Positions 12,185 through 23,882 of a stretch of DNA of 64,000 nucleotides are shown piece after piece (position 1 is the first letter of the stretch; each line of letters begins with the position of its first letter). Position numbers and translations under genes: made by a program. The stretch comes from Carex sylvatica (Eukaryota; Streptophyta; Magnoliopsida; Poales; Cyperaceae): contig CAXKVR010000029.1 in the NCBI GenBank assembly GCA_964058845.1, positions 1 through 64,000 on the forward strand. The letters are read 5' to 3'. The notes under the pieces were generated by a model. The model had not been told where the DNA came from, ran no database searches, and worked only from the letters and a program-made list of their open reading frames with translations.

Positions 12185-14635
12185 TTAAATGTTAGGGCAG
12201 CCGCAGTTATGAACTTTCACATAACACGAATGCCCTGATGGAATCAACCCATTCGGCAGAACACGAAACAAATTACAGAAACCAATTTCCAGCCTTGTAA
12301 GTGATGAAAGGCTCTGCTGGCCGATAAGTGGCTTTTCCTTAGAGCAATCACCAATTAGCTCAGTAGGTTCCACCAACTGCAGTCCATCCATCGTTATTGA
12401 TTCCAGGACGCCACAAGCTGAAATATTCAGTGTAGTTAACTTATCCAGATTCCCTAGTCTGGTAATCAACTCCAGGTGGCTACAAACAAAAATCTTCAAT
12501 TCTTCAAGCTGGGAGGGTAGCTGCTCCAGTTGCAAAATTCGGATACTATTACATCCATTAATTGTGAGCTGCTTGAGAGTACTGTGAAGATTGCAGAATG
12601 GAAAAGAATGAATATTTCTTAAAAAATTTAACTATACTTCCTGAATTGACTGCAACGAAGATGGATCACTCATCCATCCCGGTACTGTGAAAGAAGAATA
12701 TTCAAATACTTGAAGTTTTTTTATGTTAGAATGTGGCTGGAGGGAATTTAACAAAAAAATATCTGTACCATCGATACCAACCCACTCATCCTCACAAACT
12801 TTTGGTTCGAGTTTTAATTTCAGCCATGATTTCTCAGTGTTATCAAATGTGTGAAAAAGAGGATTCCAGTATAATTCCAAAGTTTCAAGTTTGCATTTAT
12901 TTCTCATGTTAGCACGCTGGGCATCTTTTAAATTACTCACTCCATAAATAGAGAGATTTCCTTCAAGGTCCGTCATATCCTTTAACCAAGCTATAGTTTT
13001 AACTCTCAAATTGGCTCTCATTGTCTTTATTGCAGGAAAATTAACAAGCCCATGCAGGACATAATCCAACAAACCGTGAGATTGAATATTTAAAAACTGT
13101 AAGTGAAGAAGACCACCAATGGATGATGGCAATATTTCAAGATAATCATCCGAAGTAATACTAAGATAGGCTAGATGTTTCAACTCGGAAATGGAATCAG
13201 GAATCCCTTTCAAATCACGCTCTTTCCATTGCAATACCCTGAGTGCTTCAAACTTAGGGAGGTTCCTTAAGGATAGCTCGTAGTAACATCTTAGATCCGT
13301 AAAAATAGTTCTTAAACCCTGATTTTGATGAAGAATTTTCTTTACATCTACCATTGAATTACATGCATATACATGGTATGCTTCTCGCAGAATTTTTATC
13401 TCTTGAATACCTAGTGGCTGACTGACATCTATTGAATAATGTTCATTTTCAGATTTAAGTCGAGCAAGGTCATGAATTATATCATGCAACTTGCAGTATT
13501 CTGGAGATCGATCTGATACATCATCAAGAAAGGATCTTCCTTTTAACTCCTTATAATATTGAACACCAATTTCTCTAATCCCTTTTTTGGCCCTAGGCTC
13601 GATGTAGCCATGAGACATCCATAACTCTATCAAAGTTTTCTTTTTCAACAAGTAATCTTTTGGGTACATGGAGCAAAACAGGAAACATGGCTTAAGGTGA
13701 GCAGGTAGATGAACATAGCTGATCTCAAGTGCTGGGAATATCGCTTCTTTTGATTCCTGTATTTCCCAAAGGTCACTTTCAAGAATCTCTTTCCAACCTT
13801 CTTCATCTATTTCATGTCGAAGGAGGCTTGCAATCGACTTCACAACCAATGGCAACCCACCACACTTTCTCATTATCGCCCTTCCCATTTTTACCAAGTG
13901 TGGTGGCATAGTGTCACTTGTACCACGAAATGCATAATGCTGAAACAACTGCCAGCACGAATCTTTAGGTAAGTTAGTTGGCCTAAAACAGGTTTGCATG
14001 ACATCTGCAACCTTTGTATTTCTTGTTGTCACGAGAATTCTGACCAGCTTTGCTTCTTTAAAGGGAACCCTTAACAACTCCCAAAGACTCTGATTTTCGT
14101 TCCACACGTCATCTAAAACAAGCAGTATTGTTTTTCCCTTCAATGTTTTTGCAAGCTTCTCTTGTAATGAACTCAATTTCACTCAAAGTGCAATTGATTT
14201 TGGAGACTGATTCAATAATTGCTTTAGTGAGTCTCTCAACATCAAATTCATCAGAGACACATACTCATCCAAATAAATTAAAGCACTGAGTTACCCTTTC
14301 ATCTTTGTAGACCAGTTGGGCAATAGTGGTTTTTCCGAGACCACCTTTGCCAATAATTGAAAAGACCGAAAATGGCTTTTTGTCTCCAGATCGTAAGAAA
14401 TCAATGATCTCCTTTATTTCAGCATCTCTCCCAAAAATGCTTGCCTCATCTACCATGTGACCCGTTGGGGGTCGTAAAATTTTATTGTTCGGACGCCTTG
14501 CCCCATCACTCTCCTTTAATTGAAGAGCCTCACGATCCTTCGCTATTTCATCAAATTGGCTTCTTATTTTCTTAAGCCGATCAACCATGCCTTCAGGAAT
14601 TGGAATGATGTACTCATTGTACTGGCAAGAAAAAA

Positions 14636-16700
14636 GGGGAAAATTAGTTATTTATCACTCCAAAATGTTAAAATTTGAACAATGCCATTCCGAAATTAGA
14701 AATCATTCTAATGCCACTCTAAACTTAGTTAATTTTTAATTTTGTCACTCTAAATAATTAATGACTAAAATACCCTCCCCATCTCTTTTCCCTCTATCTT
14801 TCTTTGAATTATGGGGTTGGCAATTAGTTTTCCCTCCATGTGGTTTCTTCACCAGACCAGTGCCACCACCTACAGGTAACTGCACTGGCAGCAATTGTAA
14901 TGGCTAATTTTTCTTTTCGTTTCAAAAAACTCATTTAAATGTTTTTTTTATATTATTGCAGTTTTGGGGTCGCTAAATAAGATACCTCTTTCACTTGCAT
15001 TCTACTTTTGCATGTTCCTACTAGCATCAAGAACGCCATGAGCATACTATTCGGCAATTTTTCTTTCTTTAATCTTAGTAAAAGTGTTATTATCTTGTAC
15101 ACTAGGTTAAAGAGTCAGTGTGGAATAAGCCTTCAGGTTCTCAAGTACCTTTATTGTCTTGCATTATAAAATATTTCATTTCTTAAATAGTAAATGTGGG
15201 TATTTCTGAAACCCTCCCCCAACTTTTGTGTTCAAAATTCACTACTACAGAAACGGAGCTTGCACACGGACATAAATTGGAGAGCTACACGGATTTTCTA
15301 CCGTGTATAATGTGAGGGTTTAGAAATCCCTGAATAAATTACATACATATATTTATCCGTGTATAATTATGGAGAGCTACACGGATTATTACATAAACAA
15401 CCGTGTACAATTCCTTGCTAAGTAGCATTCTCCATAACCGAGCTACACATATTATGACATAAACAGCCGTGTACGATTCTTCTTTCTACACCCACTTTTA
15501 TATTAACATCCGTGTACAATTATTATTTCTACACGGCTTATTACATAAAAAACCGTGTACAATTCCTGGATAACTATAAGGATTATTACATAAACAGCCG
15601 TGTACAATTAATGGAGAACTACCAGTTTTACATAAACAGTCGTTTACGATCACTCTTTCTACACGTACGTCTAGTCTAATATCCATGTAGAATAACTATT
15701 TCTACACGGCTTATTACATTAACAGCCATGTAGCTCTCTTATATTTTTATATGCTCTTTAAATAGTACCTTTCTACACGGGCTTTGGTTAAATATCCATA
15801 TAGAATGGTCTTACTTCTTTTTTTTTTTCAAATTTTTTTTTCGGCTAGCCTCCAGTTTGCTAGTCATTTAAAATCAGATCAAATCCAAAACAGAGAATTT
15901 AAAAAATCAGAATACCAAAAACCCCTAAATAAAATTATACAAATTTGATGTACACTAAATTACAAAAATAATGCAAAATTTATTTACACTAAATTATACA
16001 AATCCATATTCTGGTTTACAAAATTCGGATCAAAACCATCTTGCCCACATACATCTAAATTCATCTATCTACTCCTTGGAGTAATTATTTGTCTTTGATG
16101 TATACTACAAAAATTCAAAATATATAAGTTACAAAAATACAATATAGCAAGTAAATCTCTATTTTGATTTATAAAAATAAATATTGTAATTATACAATGC
16201 AACTAATAAAACAAATTTAGTAGAATAAAATATTAGAGGAAATAAATAGTAATTATATGGACAAGTCAAGGCAAACATATGAATTACATACCGGATATTG
16301 TGGCCATCTGAAGGAAATTGCTGGAGGGGTAAAATGAGCATCTGAAGGAAATTGGAACTTCTGGGTTTGGGAAAAAATTATAAGTTCTGAAGGGGTTGCT
16401 TTATCCAATAAGGGTCTCAGGTTACAAAAAGTATAGGTCTTGATTTGAAAAGTTTACATCAGAAATGCAAGAAATAATGTTATTACTAATTTTATATTTC
16501 ATGATGCAGGGCTTTTGGCCAGTATATTTTTTTACAAAGAAAGAGGAAAAAGAGATGGGGTGGATATTTTAGTCAATAATTTTTTGGAGTGGCAAAATTA
16601 AAAATTAACTAAGTTTCGAGTGGCATTTTGATGATTTCTAATTTTGGGGTGACATTTTTCAAATTTTAAGATTTTGGAGTGGCAAATAACCAATTTTCCC
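14636..16700. mobile_element. Mutator-like element with long terminal inverted repeats in the NLR intron
   Basis: The left end (14636 to about 14805) and right end (about 16535-16700) are inverted repeats of about 165 bp, alignable almost throughout, starting GGGAAAATT(A/G)GTTATTT. Both carry TTAGTTAATTTTTAATTTTG and GACTAAAATA. The flanks AAGAAAAAA (left) and AAAAAAAAA (right) are a possible degenerate 9-bp target duplication, as expected for Mutator-like elements. No transposase was recognised, so it is probably non-autonomous. It sits only about 14 bases from the exon 2 acceptor. Confidence 0.8.
15238..15800. mobile_element. CACTA-like terminus with ACACGG/CCGTGT subterminal repeats
   Basis: Begins CACTACTACAGAAACGG, the style of a CACTA-superfamily terminus. 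About ten units of a palindromic motif follow: ACACGG, TTATTACATAAACA, CCGTGTAC, with spacing of roughly 60-70 bases, as in CACTA subterminal arrays. The opposite terminus was not found. It is nested in the Mutator-like element or part of its cargo. Confidence 0.6.
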
Positions 16701-17221
16701 AAAAAAAAATGTATTATTTAAGTATGCCAAATTTAATAATTTGTTAACATAAAAATGACAAATAGATTGAAAATGTATTATATGATGTGACCACTCTGAT
16801 GTTAGATTGGAAAATCAGATAATATAACAATTGACCACTCCGGTGGATAACTTTCTAGCCAAAAAAGAATAAAAAAATTCAAGCATTCTCTATTAAGTTT
16901 TAGTTACAACATGGTTTGGAAAATCGGCCGATTTCGAGTTGACTCGGCTGAGTTGGACTGGAATTGGCCGGAGGCGAGCCAATTTTTTCCTCTAGTTGGC
17001 TCGGTTGTGCGAGTTATGTGCAAAAAACCGATAAAATCGATGATGAATCAAAACAATCATCCAAATTTCCTCTATTTCTCTTTCGTTTAGAGTCAAATTA
17101 AACTGTTTTGATTGTTAAATCGAAACAATTTGTGTTTTTCCATGGATGTCGAAGAAAATTGGGGAAAAATAGATGCGACTCGGAGAAGAGAAGAAGCTTT
17201 TAAGGATCATAAATGTTAGAT

Positions 17222-17400
17222 AGACTTGGTGTACATGAGGTGTACTGTTATATTTTGACAATATAATTGTTTGACAGTAGACATGTTCATATCATCTCCT
17301 ATATACATAAATGATTCGAACGGATTGTTGTAAATTTGTAATGTTTTACTGAATAGAGACAAGGGTGTTGTCAACAGTACACCTCATGTACACCAAGTCT
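17222..17400. mobile_element. Small MITE with 27-bp terminal inverted repeats
   Basis: AGACTTGGTGTACATGAGGT, then GTACTGT, at 17222-17248 is the exact inverse of 17374-17400. The element is 179 bp with no coding capacity. It lies in NLR intron 1. Sequence just inside the left arm (about 17300) is echoed in inverse just outside the right arm (ATCATTTATGTATATA), so a larger fold-back may be present. Confidence 0.8.
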
Positions 17401-18450
17401 TCCATTGACCTCTATTAATCATTTATGTATATAAGAGATAATTGCTGAATCGTATCCGTTCGAATCTTGACACTCGACTTTTTTTTTTGACTAAATTAAG
17501 GGATGGGAGTATGGGATTAACCTAAAAATTCGATTGTTATGAAAAATATAAAAGTTGAAATTAAAAAGAAGTATTTCTCCTGTAAATATTAGTTAGTTTA
17601 TTATTATTTTATTTAAAATTAAATAAGTTTTATTTATTTAAGAAATATCAGCACAAATTTGATTGTTATTATATTAATGTCTTTATTATTTGAATCAGTA
17701 CAACAATATCCTCTTTATATTTCAATACACAGAATAACGAGATGATTCAGCTAGGTCGTAGAGCTTTTGATAGTAAAAAAAAAAATGTTTTAGTTATAAT
17801 ATTTGTATTATATTATATTAGTGGATTATTTGAGTATAATATTTTATCTTAACATAATTTTTTTGACAAATTATTTTTTATCATTTTTTTCTATTTTTTA
17901 TTACAAAATAAGCTTTCATTAAAAAAAATCCGAGTTTCCGATTTGATTCAGCCGATTCGGTAGATTTATTCGATTCCGAATCAACAGTCAAGTGACTAAT
18001 TATGATTCCAATTCCGATTTTCAGAATCATGGTTCCAAACAAGAATAAAATATAACACTGGCACAAGATAATTTTTAACATATATATGCAAGAGGTACTA
18101 ACCTCCATCTTCTTTCTCTCGTGAGAACCTGAAGCTTCAGAAGCCTTTCTTGCTTCTAGTTGGACACGGGTGACCTCATTTTGGTACTCGCTGAGCACAT
18201 CCTCGGCATCATATGTGACCTTCTTCAGCTCCTTGAGCCATAGCTTTACAGAGCGGTCTCTGATCTCCCTCTCCTCAGCATCATACAGTGTGGCCTTGAT
18301 CCGCTCCAGAGTTCGCATCAGCTGCTCCAGATCCTCCTCAACATCTCGAGCACTCCCCCTTTTGCAGTTATTAGAATTTGATGAAGAGGAAGGAGCCTGC
18401 GCAGAGGCGGTAATTGAGGGGAGCAAAGAGGTTATCAAATACCCTGCCAT

Positions 18451-19764
18451 TTTGCTCTGTAGATTTGTGTGGAGAGGCTAGGAAGAAAGAACCTTAGATA
18501 TGAGTTGTGAATATGAGAAATTTGTAAAGAGTAAAGAACAGCAGAATGTTGAGATCTGACGAGATAAGTTCTTTGTACAGTTTTCGATGTTTATTTCACG
18601 ATTTATTTTTCTTTTATTTTTTATATAACGAAAGTTGATATGAATACTTTAGGTGGAGTGGGGTCAATAGTTATTCCGTTGTCGAAAGCTCTGTAGTGAT
18701 TAAAATGAGAAGTGAGTAAACAGCGAGTGTGTTGAGATCTGAGGGGTAAGTTAAGCTCTTAGAATTGGCGTGTACAATGCTTATTTAACTTGTATTATTT
18801 TTTTTCTTTTTCACGAGAGTGATTACTTTCAGTCGAGTGGGGTCACTATGTCTATATGTTTTGGTGCTTTAATTTCCTTTTGGCTCTTATGTTCACAAAA
18901 CATTCACTGTTACTTAAGTCACATGCATTGGTACTGTAGCATGGCACTACTAGCTATTCATTCATGTACGTATACAGAAATGAACTAGGGTGATTGAAGG
19001 AAGTTGCAATAATTAGAGATTTTGCTAAGGAAATTACTTTTACTGAGAATTTGCTACAATCAAAATTAGAGATATTGAATTCGTTAATTAATTTCTTGTT
19101 ATTACGTCTAATTAGATACAATACTTTTTATGTATATTCTCGTTCGCTATGTATGCTCTGTCCTTAGATCAGACTTGTAGAAATGAGAAATGAGTAAAGA
19201 GCAGTAGAATCCTCTGATCTGAGGGCTAACTGGTAAGCTATAATATAAGTAAAAATTTTAAATTCCAAGTGGTTTCTGATTTCTCAATTAACGCACTGGT
19301 GTAGTGGTTGGATGGCTAATTTAACCTGCGACCCAAAAAACGCTGTATTTCTTTTGTATTATTTGATTATGAAATAATTTATTTTTGGTAAATGAAAAAA
19401 ATTGAATTGATAAAGCAGCCTTTGATTGCATCCACCGTAAACAAAAAGTTGCTTTCAGTACGGATCACTAAGTATATTTCTTTTACAGGTATTAGATCTC
19501 GTTTACAAGTATGATGCATAAATAGTTTGGGTTAATCACGGACAGTATACAAATTTAAATTTTATATATAGTTTACACTTATAGAAATAAAATTAATGCT
19601 TGTAATTAACATGACATAGGTTAATTAATTGCACACTTTACAACATTAATATATCAAATCCACTCGGGATTTCCACCGAGAACTTATTATTTATACATGT
19701 ATACATAAATGCGTTGTTGTATTCTTCTTGCTCTGACTCTTTCATGTAACCAGACATCATTCTT
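18451..19764. other. NLR 5' flank and spacer, partly duplicated at 22.1-23.0 kb
   Basis: Contains the putative promoter of the NLR pseudogene. Segments recur downstream of the second NLR fragment, including GTTTACAAGTATGATGCATA at 19501 and 22951. A tRNA-like phrase (GTGTAGTGGTTGGATGGC) near 19302 hints at a SINE scrap. No gene is seen. Confidence 0.5.
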
Positions 19765-20117
19765 CTATGGCTTTGCTTCAGGAGGATTACAATTATAAAT
19801 CTTACGGCAGGGTCTAGGGTAAGGCCCGCCTTTGGGTGATGGCAACGCAGGGTGATTTGGATTTAATGCCCTCCCATTAATTGCTGAAAACGAGGAGATG
19901 ACAAAGTAGATTTCCAATTTAAAATTGACAAATAAAAGAAATACAGAAGAAATATTTGTCACTTTATCTATTACTAGAAATTTCGACGTACCATCATTTA
20001 AAAGATATATAACTTTGATAAACTCTTCTTCTTGTACTGGTTCGAGTTTCATTGAATTATCATGTAAATTAAAGTCTCAATACTTCCTTTAGAAAAAAGA
20101 ATACAATAGTATTAATT

Positions 20118-20158
<41 letters not shown>

Positions 20159-20278
20159 CTTACAACCAGCCTTGTTCTCTTCCAGGATTCGAGCAGCCTC
20201 GGTACAAGGCAATAGGAGAGAGCTAGTGAAAAATAGGAAGAGAATGCAGAGAACTGGGAGAGCTTTTGTTGTTGACAT
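19765..20278 (-). CDS. Secreted cysteine-pair peptide A, RALF-like C-terminus
   Basis: Two exons, 20278-20164 and 19883-19765, with a 280-bp phase-1 intron, encode 77 residues. Residues 1-28 are a signal peptide (MSTTKALPVL, a Leu/Phe core, ending PCTEA before AR). A short pro-like segment ILEENKAG follows. Exon 2 encodes a basic, Pro-rich tail with GGPYPRPCRKIYNC then NPPEAKP. The PY-x-R-x-C-x5-C pattern resembles the C-terminal half of RALF peptides, which bind CrRLK1L receptor kinases at the cell surface. The first RALF cysteine pair and the YISY-type motif are absent, and RALF genes are usually intronless, so membership is an inference. The intron holds a (GA)n run. The start is supported by an identical MST start in the paralogues and by the promoter position. 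Confidence 0.8.
20120..20155. repeat. (GA)n microsatellite in the intron of peptide gene A
   Basis: A near-perfect AG dinucleotide run next to the donor site. A shorter imperfect version occupies the same place in gene B (about 26773-26790), and CT runs sit just inside the donor in genes C, E and F. Confidence 0.85.
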
Positions 20279-20328
20279 TTTGGAAATTTATTTTATGATG
20301 CAGCTGGTACCCTCCAAGGATTCATTCC

Positions 20329-20421
20329 TATATATAGACTTCCTAAGGCAATTATTACAATTAATTAAAAATATATATGGATACGATTCAGCAATTATCT
20401 CTTCCATTGACCTCAGGTCAA
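20329..20421 (-). promoter_or_regulatory. Promoter of peptide gene A: TATA box and W-box dyad
   Basis: A TATATATA box lies at 20329-20337, about 50 bases upstream of the start codon. The palindrome TTGACCTCAGGTCAA at 20407-20421 holds a W-box core (TTGACC) on each strand, the binding site of WRKY factors. Confidence 0.65.
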
Positions 20422-21775
20422 TGCAACTTTTCAGCACACTTGTCGTTAGTTATGGTGCATTTTTTCAATTTTTGGTAATGCATGTACAAGTCAGGATCAT
20501 TTTAGTTTGACAACGATCGTGGTTTTAATTTGTTGGAATAGTTTACTGAAGATATTTTTCATATTTTTGGTTGGACCATCTTTCAGTGTTTATCTCAAAA
20601 CCAATGGGTCAGCTGGGCCGGCTCAAATAAATTTATACTTTTATTTCTACTAATTCTTTCATCTATACAACCAATTACTTGACTAAAGTTCCCACAAATC
20701 TTTGGTTCCAATTTTAATTTGTTTATCGCACGACAATTGTTTTACATCTTATCTGGTGGATCGACTGTTTGTTTACTTACTATGTTTTTTCATTTAGTAT
20801 TTTTTAATTGAATAGTGTCTATTATACTATGTTGATCTTAGTCAAAATGAATGAGGTGCACTGGAAGAACCTGGTTTATTCTATAATATCTATGCAGGTT
20901 TTTGTTTTCAATGGAAGAAAAGTTCATTGAGGATATTATAAAATGTTATTTCTGTATTAGTTTGGTGGTATTGAAAAACATTTAATTAATCTCATTTTCT
21001 TAAATGAAAGTTATATCATATTACATTGTTTGTACATAGTAGAAAATTAATTAATATATGTTAAGTTTTTTAATCTTTATTGACTATATCTCAGACAAAA
21101 TAATAAGAAACTATTAATAAGAAGGAATTCAATGTTGCCTTCAAAAAAGAAACAATATCAATGTCCCTACTTTTTACTTACGTTATACATCATAGATATA
21201 TAATCATTAAAATTATTGTATCTTAGACGTAGTTACAAAAAAAAAAAAATTAATTCAATATCTCATGAAATATACATACTGAATCAGAATGACAAATTCA
21301 AATCACCTAATATAAATTAATTAAATACACATTATGTCCATGAGTAGTCATTATTTCTCATGCATGTCATTTTATTGAACAATACGAGGACACATCAAAA
21401 TACGCTTTCAGATTGAATTTAATATTTTAGTAATATTATTTGGAATTTGAAATTGTGTTATTAGCGGTGAAAAAAATATATCGGATTATGAATATTTTTA
21501 GTAAGATTTTTGTATTAGTTATTTAGTAATCTACGATTGAAAGAAAAAAAAATGAAGGCAATTTTGTCCAGGCTCTTTATCAATTGACCTATGTCATGTT
21601 ACTTGCGACCATTTTTTGTTTCTAAAGTGTTATTTACAATCATTTATTAATTGACCTATGTCATGTTATTTACAAGCATTTTTTCTTTATCAATTGACCT
21701 CTATATGTAATTAAATTTGTATATTGTCTGGGTTAACGCAAAGTATGAAACAGTAGAGTAACCCACAGATCTTAA
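20422..21775. other. Spacer shared with the flank of gene B
   Basis: Most of 20430-20900 is alignable with 27075-27480, for example TTATCGCACGACAATTGTTTT and GTCAAAATGAATGAGGTG. Part recurs again near 28560-28830. It is a duplicated upstream flank of the peptide genes. No coding region is supported. Confidence 0.6.
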
Positions 21776-22071
21776 TGTGATACACGTGTAACCTTGTACC
21801 GGTACTCGCTGAGCACATCCTCTGCATCATAAGAGATCTTCTTCAGCTCCTTGAGCCACAAATTGATGGAGAGGTCTCTGATCTCTTTCTCCTCAGCATT
21901 GTACAATGTGGCCTTGATCTCTCTCTAAATCCTTCTCAGCAGCACAAGCACATTCTTTTTGTGAGTTATTAGAATTTTAAGAAGACGAAGAAGGAGCCTC
22001 GGCAGAGGTTGTGATTGAGTGGAGCAATTTGGTTCCTAGAGATAGCAAAGAGGCTTTCAAATTCCCTCCAA
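21776..22071 (-). pseudogene. NLR coiled-coil exon fragment, second copy
   Basis: The minus strand is clearly related to NLR exon 1 at 18450-18103: AAGGCCACATTGTACAATGC and the stretch encoding WLKELKKISYDAEDVLSEY are recognisable. The expected ATG is TTG at 22071-22069, an internal stretch matching LEQLMRTLER is lost, and frames are broken. Homology continues into the 5' flank to about 22340. No NB or LRR part follows. Confidence 0.8.
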
Positions 22072-23882
22072 TTTAGCTCTGTAGATTTCTGTGGAGAGGG
22101 AGGAAAGAATCTTAGATCTAAATTATGATATTAGATAAATTACAGTAAATTTATAAAAAGTTGTTTTGATACTATTTCTAAAAATTCCACCAATTAATTA
22201 TTTTTCTTGAGAAGACTTGACAGTATGTAGTCAATGCTTAGTTCACTTTTTCTTTTAGTTTTTCTTGGAAGTGGCGCGGAAGTGGAATGGAGTACTTTAG
22301 GGGGAATGGGGTCACTTTGTCTCTAGGAAGCTACCTTGCAGTTTGCAGTTTGCTGTTTGAAAGAAACCACCTCCACCTGTTAACGATTTTCTTGATATAA
22401 AGCGCTACCACCTATTAAGCAATTGCCCATTCTTTCAACTTTTTGGTGCTCTGATTTTGGGAAAATCTTATATAGAGTGGATTAAAAATTGACAGGGAGC
22501 ATATAATTGGGCGAGCTTAAAAGTCTAATAACTGAGTTCAAAGATACGAACAAAACAATCGTACCTGTTCATTAAAGCCAAATCTACATGCTTTTCTTAT
22601 TTCTATTGTAACCTTTTTTAAGGAATTAATTCCTCATATACACCTCAATTCTACATGCTTTTCTTATTTTTTCTTCTACTCTTCAAAATTTCTTATACTT
22701 GCGACTTAACATCTGTAAATATTTTTTTTATATACTCATCAGATCATTACTATAAGTTTAATTACAATTATTTTCTTACACAAATATTATTCAATCTTAT
22801 ATCTAAAATGAAATGACAAATGACAAATATGCCCCTCTTATTCCTACTTTAGGGGGGGGGGGGGGGGATGGGGGGCAACTTCCTCCTTGGATTTTGAAAA
22901 GTAATTTTGCAGAGTGCAAACAATGGAAGAAATAATTTTATTTGGATCTCGTTTACAAGTATGATGCATAAATAGTTTGGGTTAATCCTATGCAATCCGA
23001 TGCCATTATCTCGATGTAGTACATATATTTTCAGAATTATATTGTTGCTAAAATATTAAATTCAATTTGAAAGTGACGTGGAGAAGACTTAAGAGTACAG
23101 TAGTCAATGCTTAGTTTACTCTTTCTTTTACGTTTTTTTTCTTTTTCACTTTTTCTTGGAAGTGGCGTGGAAGTGGAATGGAGTTTAGGGCAAATGGGTC
23201 ACATTTTCTATAGGGTATAAGAGACTATTTTTGTAATTTTTTATTATGTAAGGGACTATATATGTTATTTTTTATGTACTATCCAATTAATTCTTCTATT
23301 TGAAGACATTTGAACCCAAAAGTCCAAAATCCAAGGAAATTATTTCCATTTCCTACAAATATCGTTTGTACCAATGTTATAAGAATGAACAAAAGATATA
23401 TGATTTTTTAAATAAATTAGAAAATAATTGCAAGCATTCTGACTGAACATAGGTATGTCAACTTTGTCTTTATTATCATTAACAAACTTTATTTTAAATG
23501 GACGTAGGCATCATCAACTTTGTATATATTATCATTAACAAACTTTATTTGTTGGTGCTCCATTTACTAAAGTTCTAGGCATCATCAACCAACTTTATTG
23601 TTTGTTTGATTGCACGGTCATCTATCTATTATCATGTTATTATCTTCTCAACAATTCGAGCAGCTACTTTTATTATTAGCTTTATTAGGCCTGAAATGAA
23701 TCCGGTACACTCCGTCTGAATCCGTTCCGTATAAGAATCCAAATATGGATAAACGCAACAGATAATTTTTCGGTTCCGAATTCGGATATTAATTAAATAC
23801 AGAAAATAAATCTGAATTCTATTAGAGATCAATAGAACGGATGTACGGATTATCAAAACCAGTTTTTTCTATTAGAGATAAA
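22072..23882. other. Duplicated NLR 5' flank and AT-rich spacer with a second G run
   Basis: 22080-22340 and 22941-23000 match the sequence upstream of the main NLR. AGTGGCGTGGAAGTGGAATG-type sequence also occurs twice locally (about 22270 and 23162). A G run of about 16 bases begins at 22852. No gene is seen. Confidence 0.5.

Larger units (their letters stand above)
12185..18450 (-). pseudogene. CC-NB-LRR (NLR) disease-resistance gene, nearly complete but broken
   Basis: NLRs are intracellular immune receptors. Exon 1 (18450-18103) encodes a 116-residue Rx-type coiled-coil N-terminus with RSVKLWLKELKKVTYDAEDV. After an intron of about 3.5 kb, exon 2 starts at 14621 (YNEYIIPIPEGMVDRLKKI). 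NB-ARC motifs follow: P-loop GKGGLGKTT (about 14351-14325), kinase-2 LLVLDDVW (about 14125-14102), TTR of RNBS-B, GLPL (CGGLPLV), the CFLFCSMYPKDY block, an MHD-like LHD (CKLHDIIHDLA), then leucine-rich repeats. Lesions: an in-frame TGA at 14267-14265 where the family has the Trp of WVCVSDEFD; a one-base frameshift near 14180-14200; and an in-frame TAG at 12634-12632 where the paralogue at 38.5 kb has Trp (QKIWLDC). The final stop is also shifted relative to the paralogue. It cannot make a full receptor. Exon 1 alone could still encode a short CC protein by reading into the intron (189 residues), which is speculative. Confidence 0.9.

Noticed and set aside
14180..14262. Hidden intron that would remove the stop and frameshift in the NLR (a GTATGT follows the stop region)
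   Set aside because: It would delete conserved NB-ARC sequence (RNBS-A region), and no comparable intron is expected there; lesions are the simpler reading.
15290..15800. Regularly spaced short repeats looking superficially like a CRISPR array
   Set aside because: Eukaryotic context, units are palindromic and degenerate, and they start at a CACTA-like terminus; a subterminal transposon array explains them.
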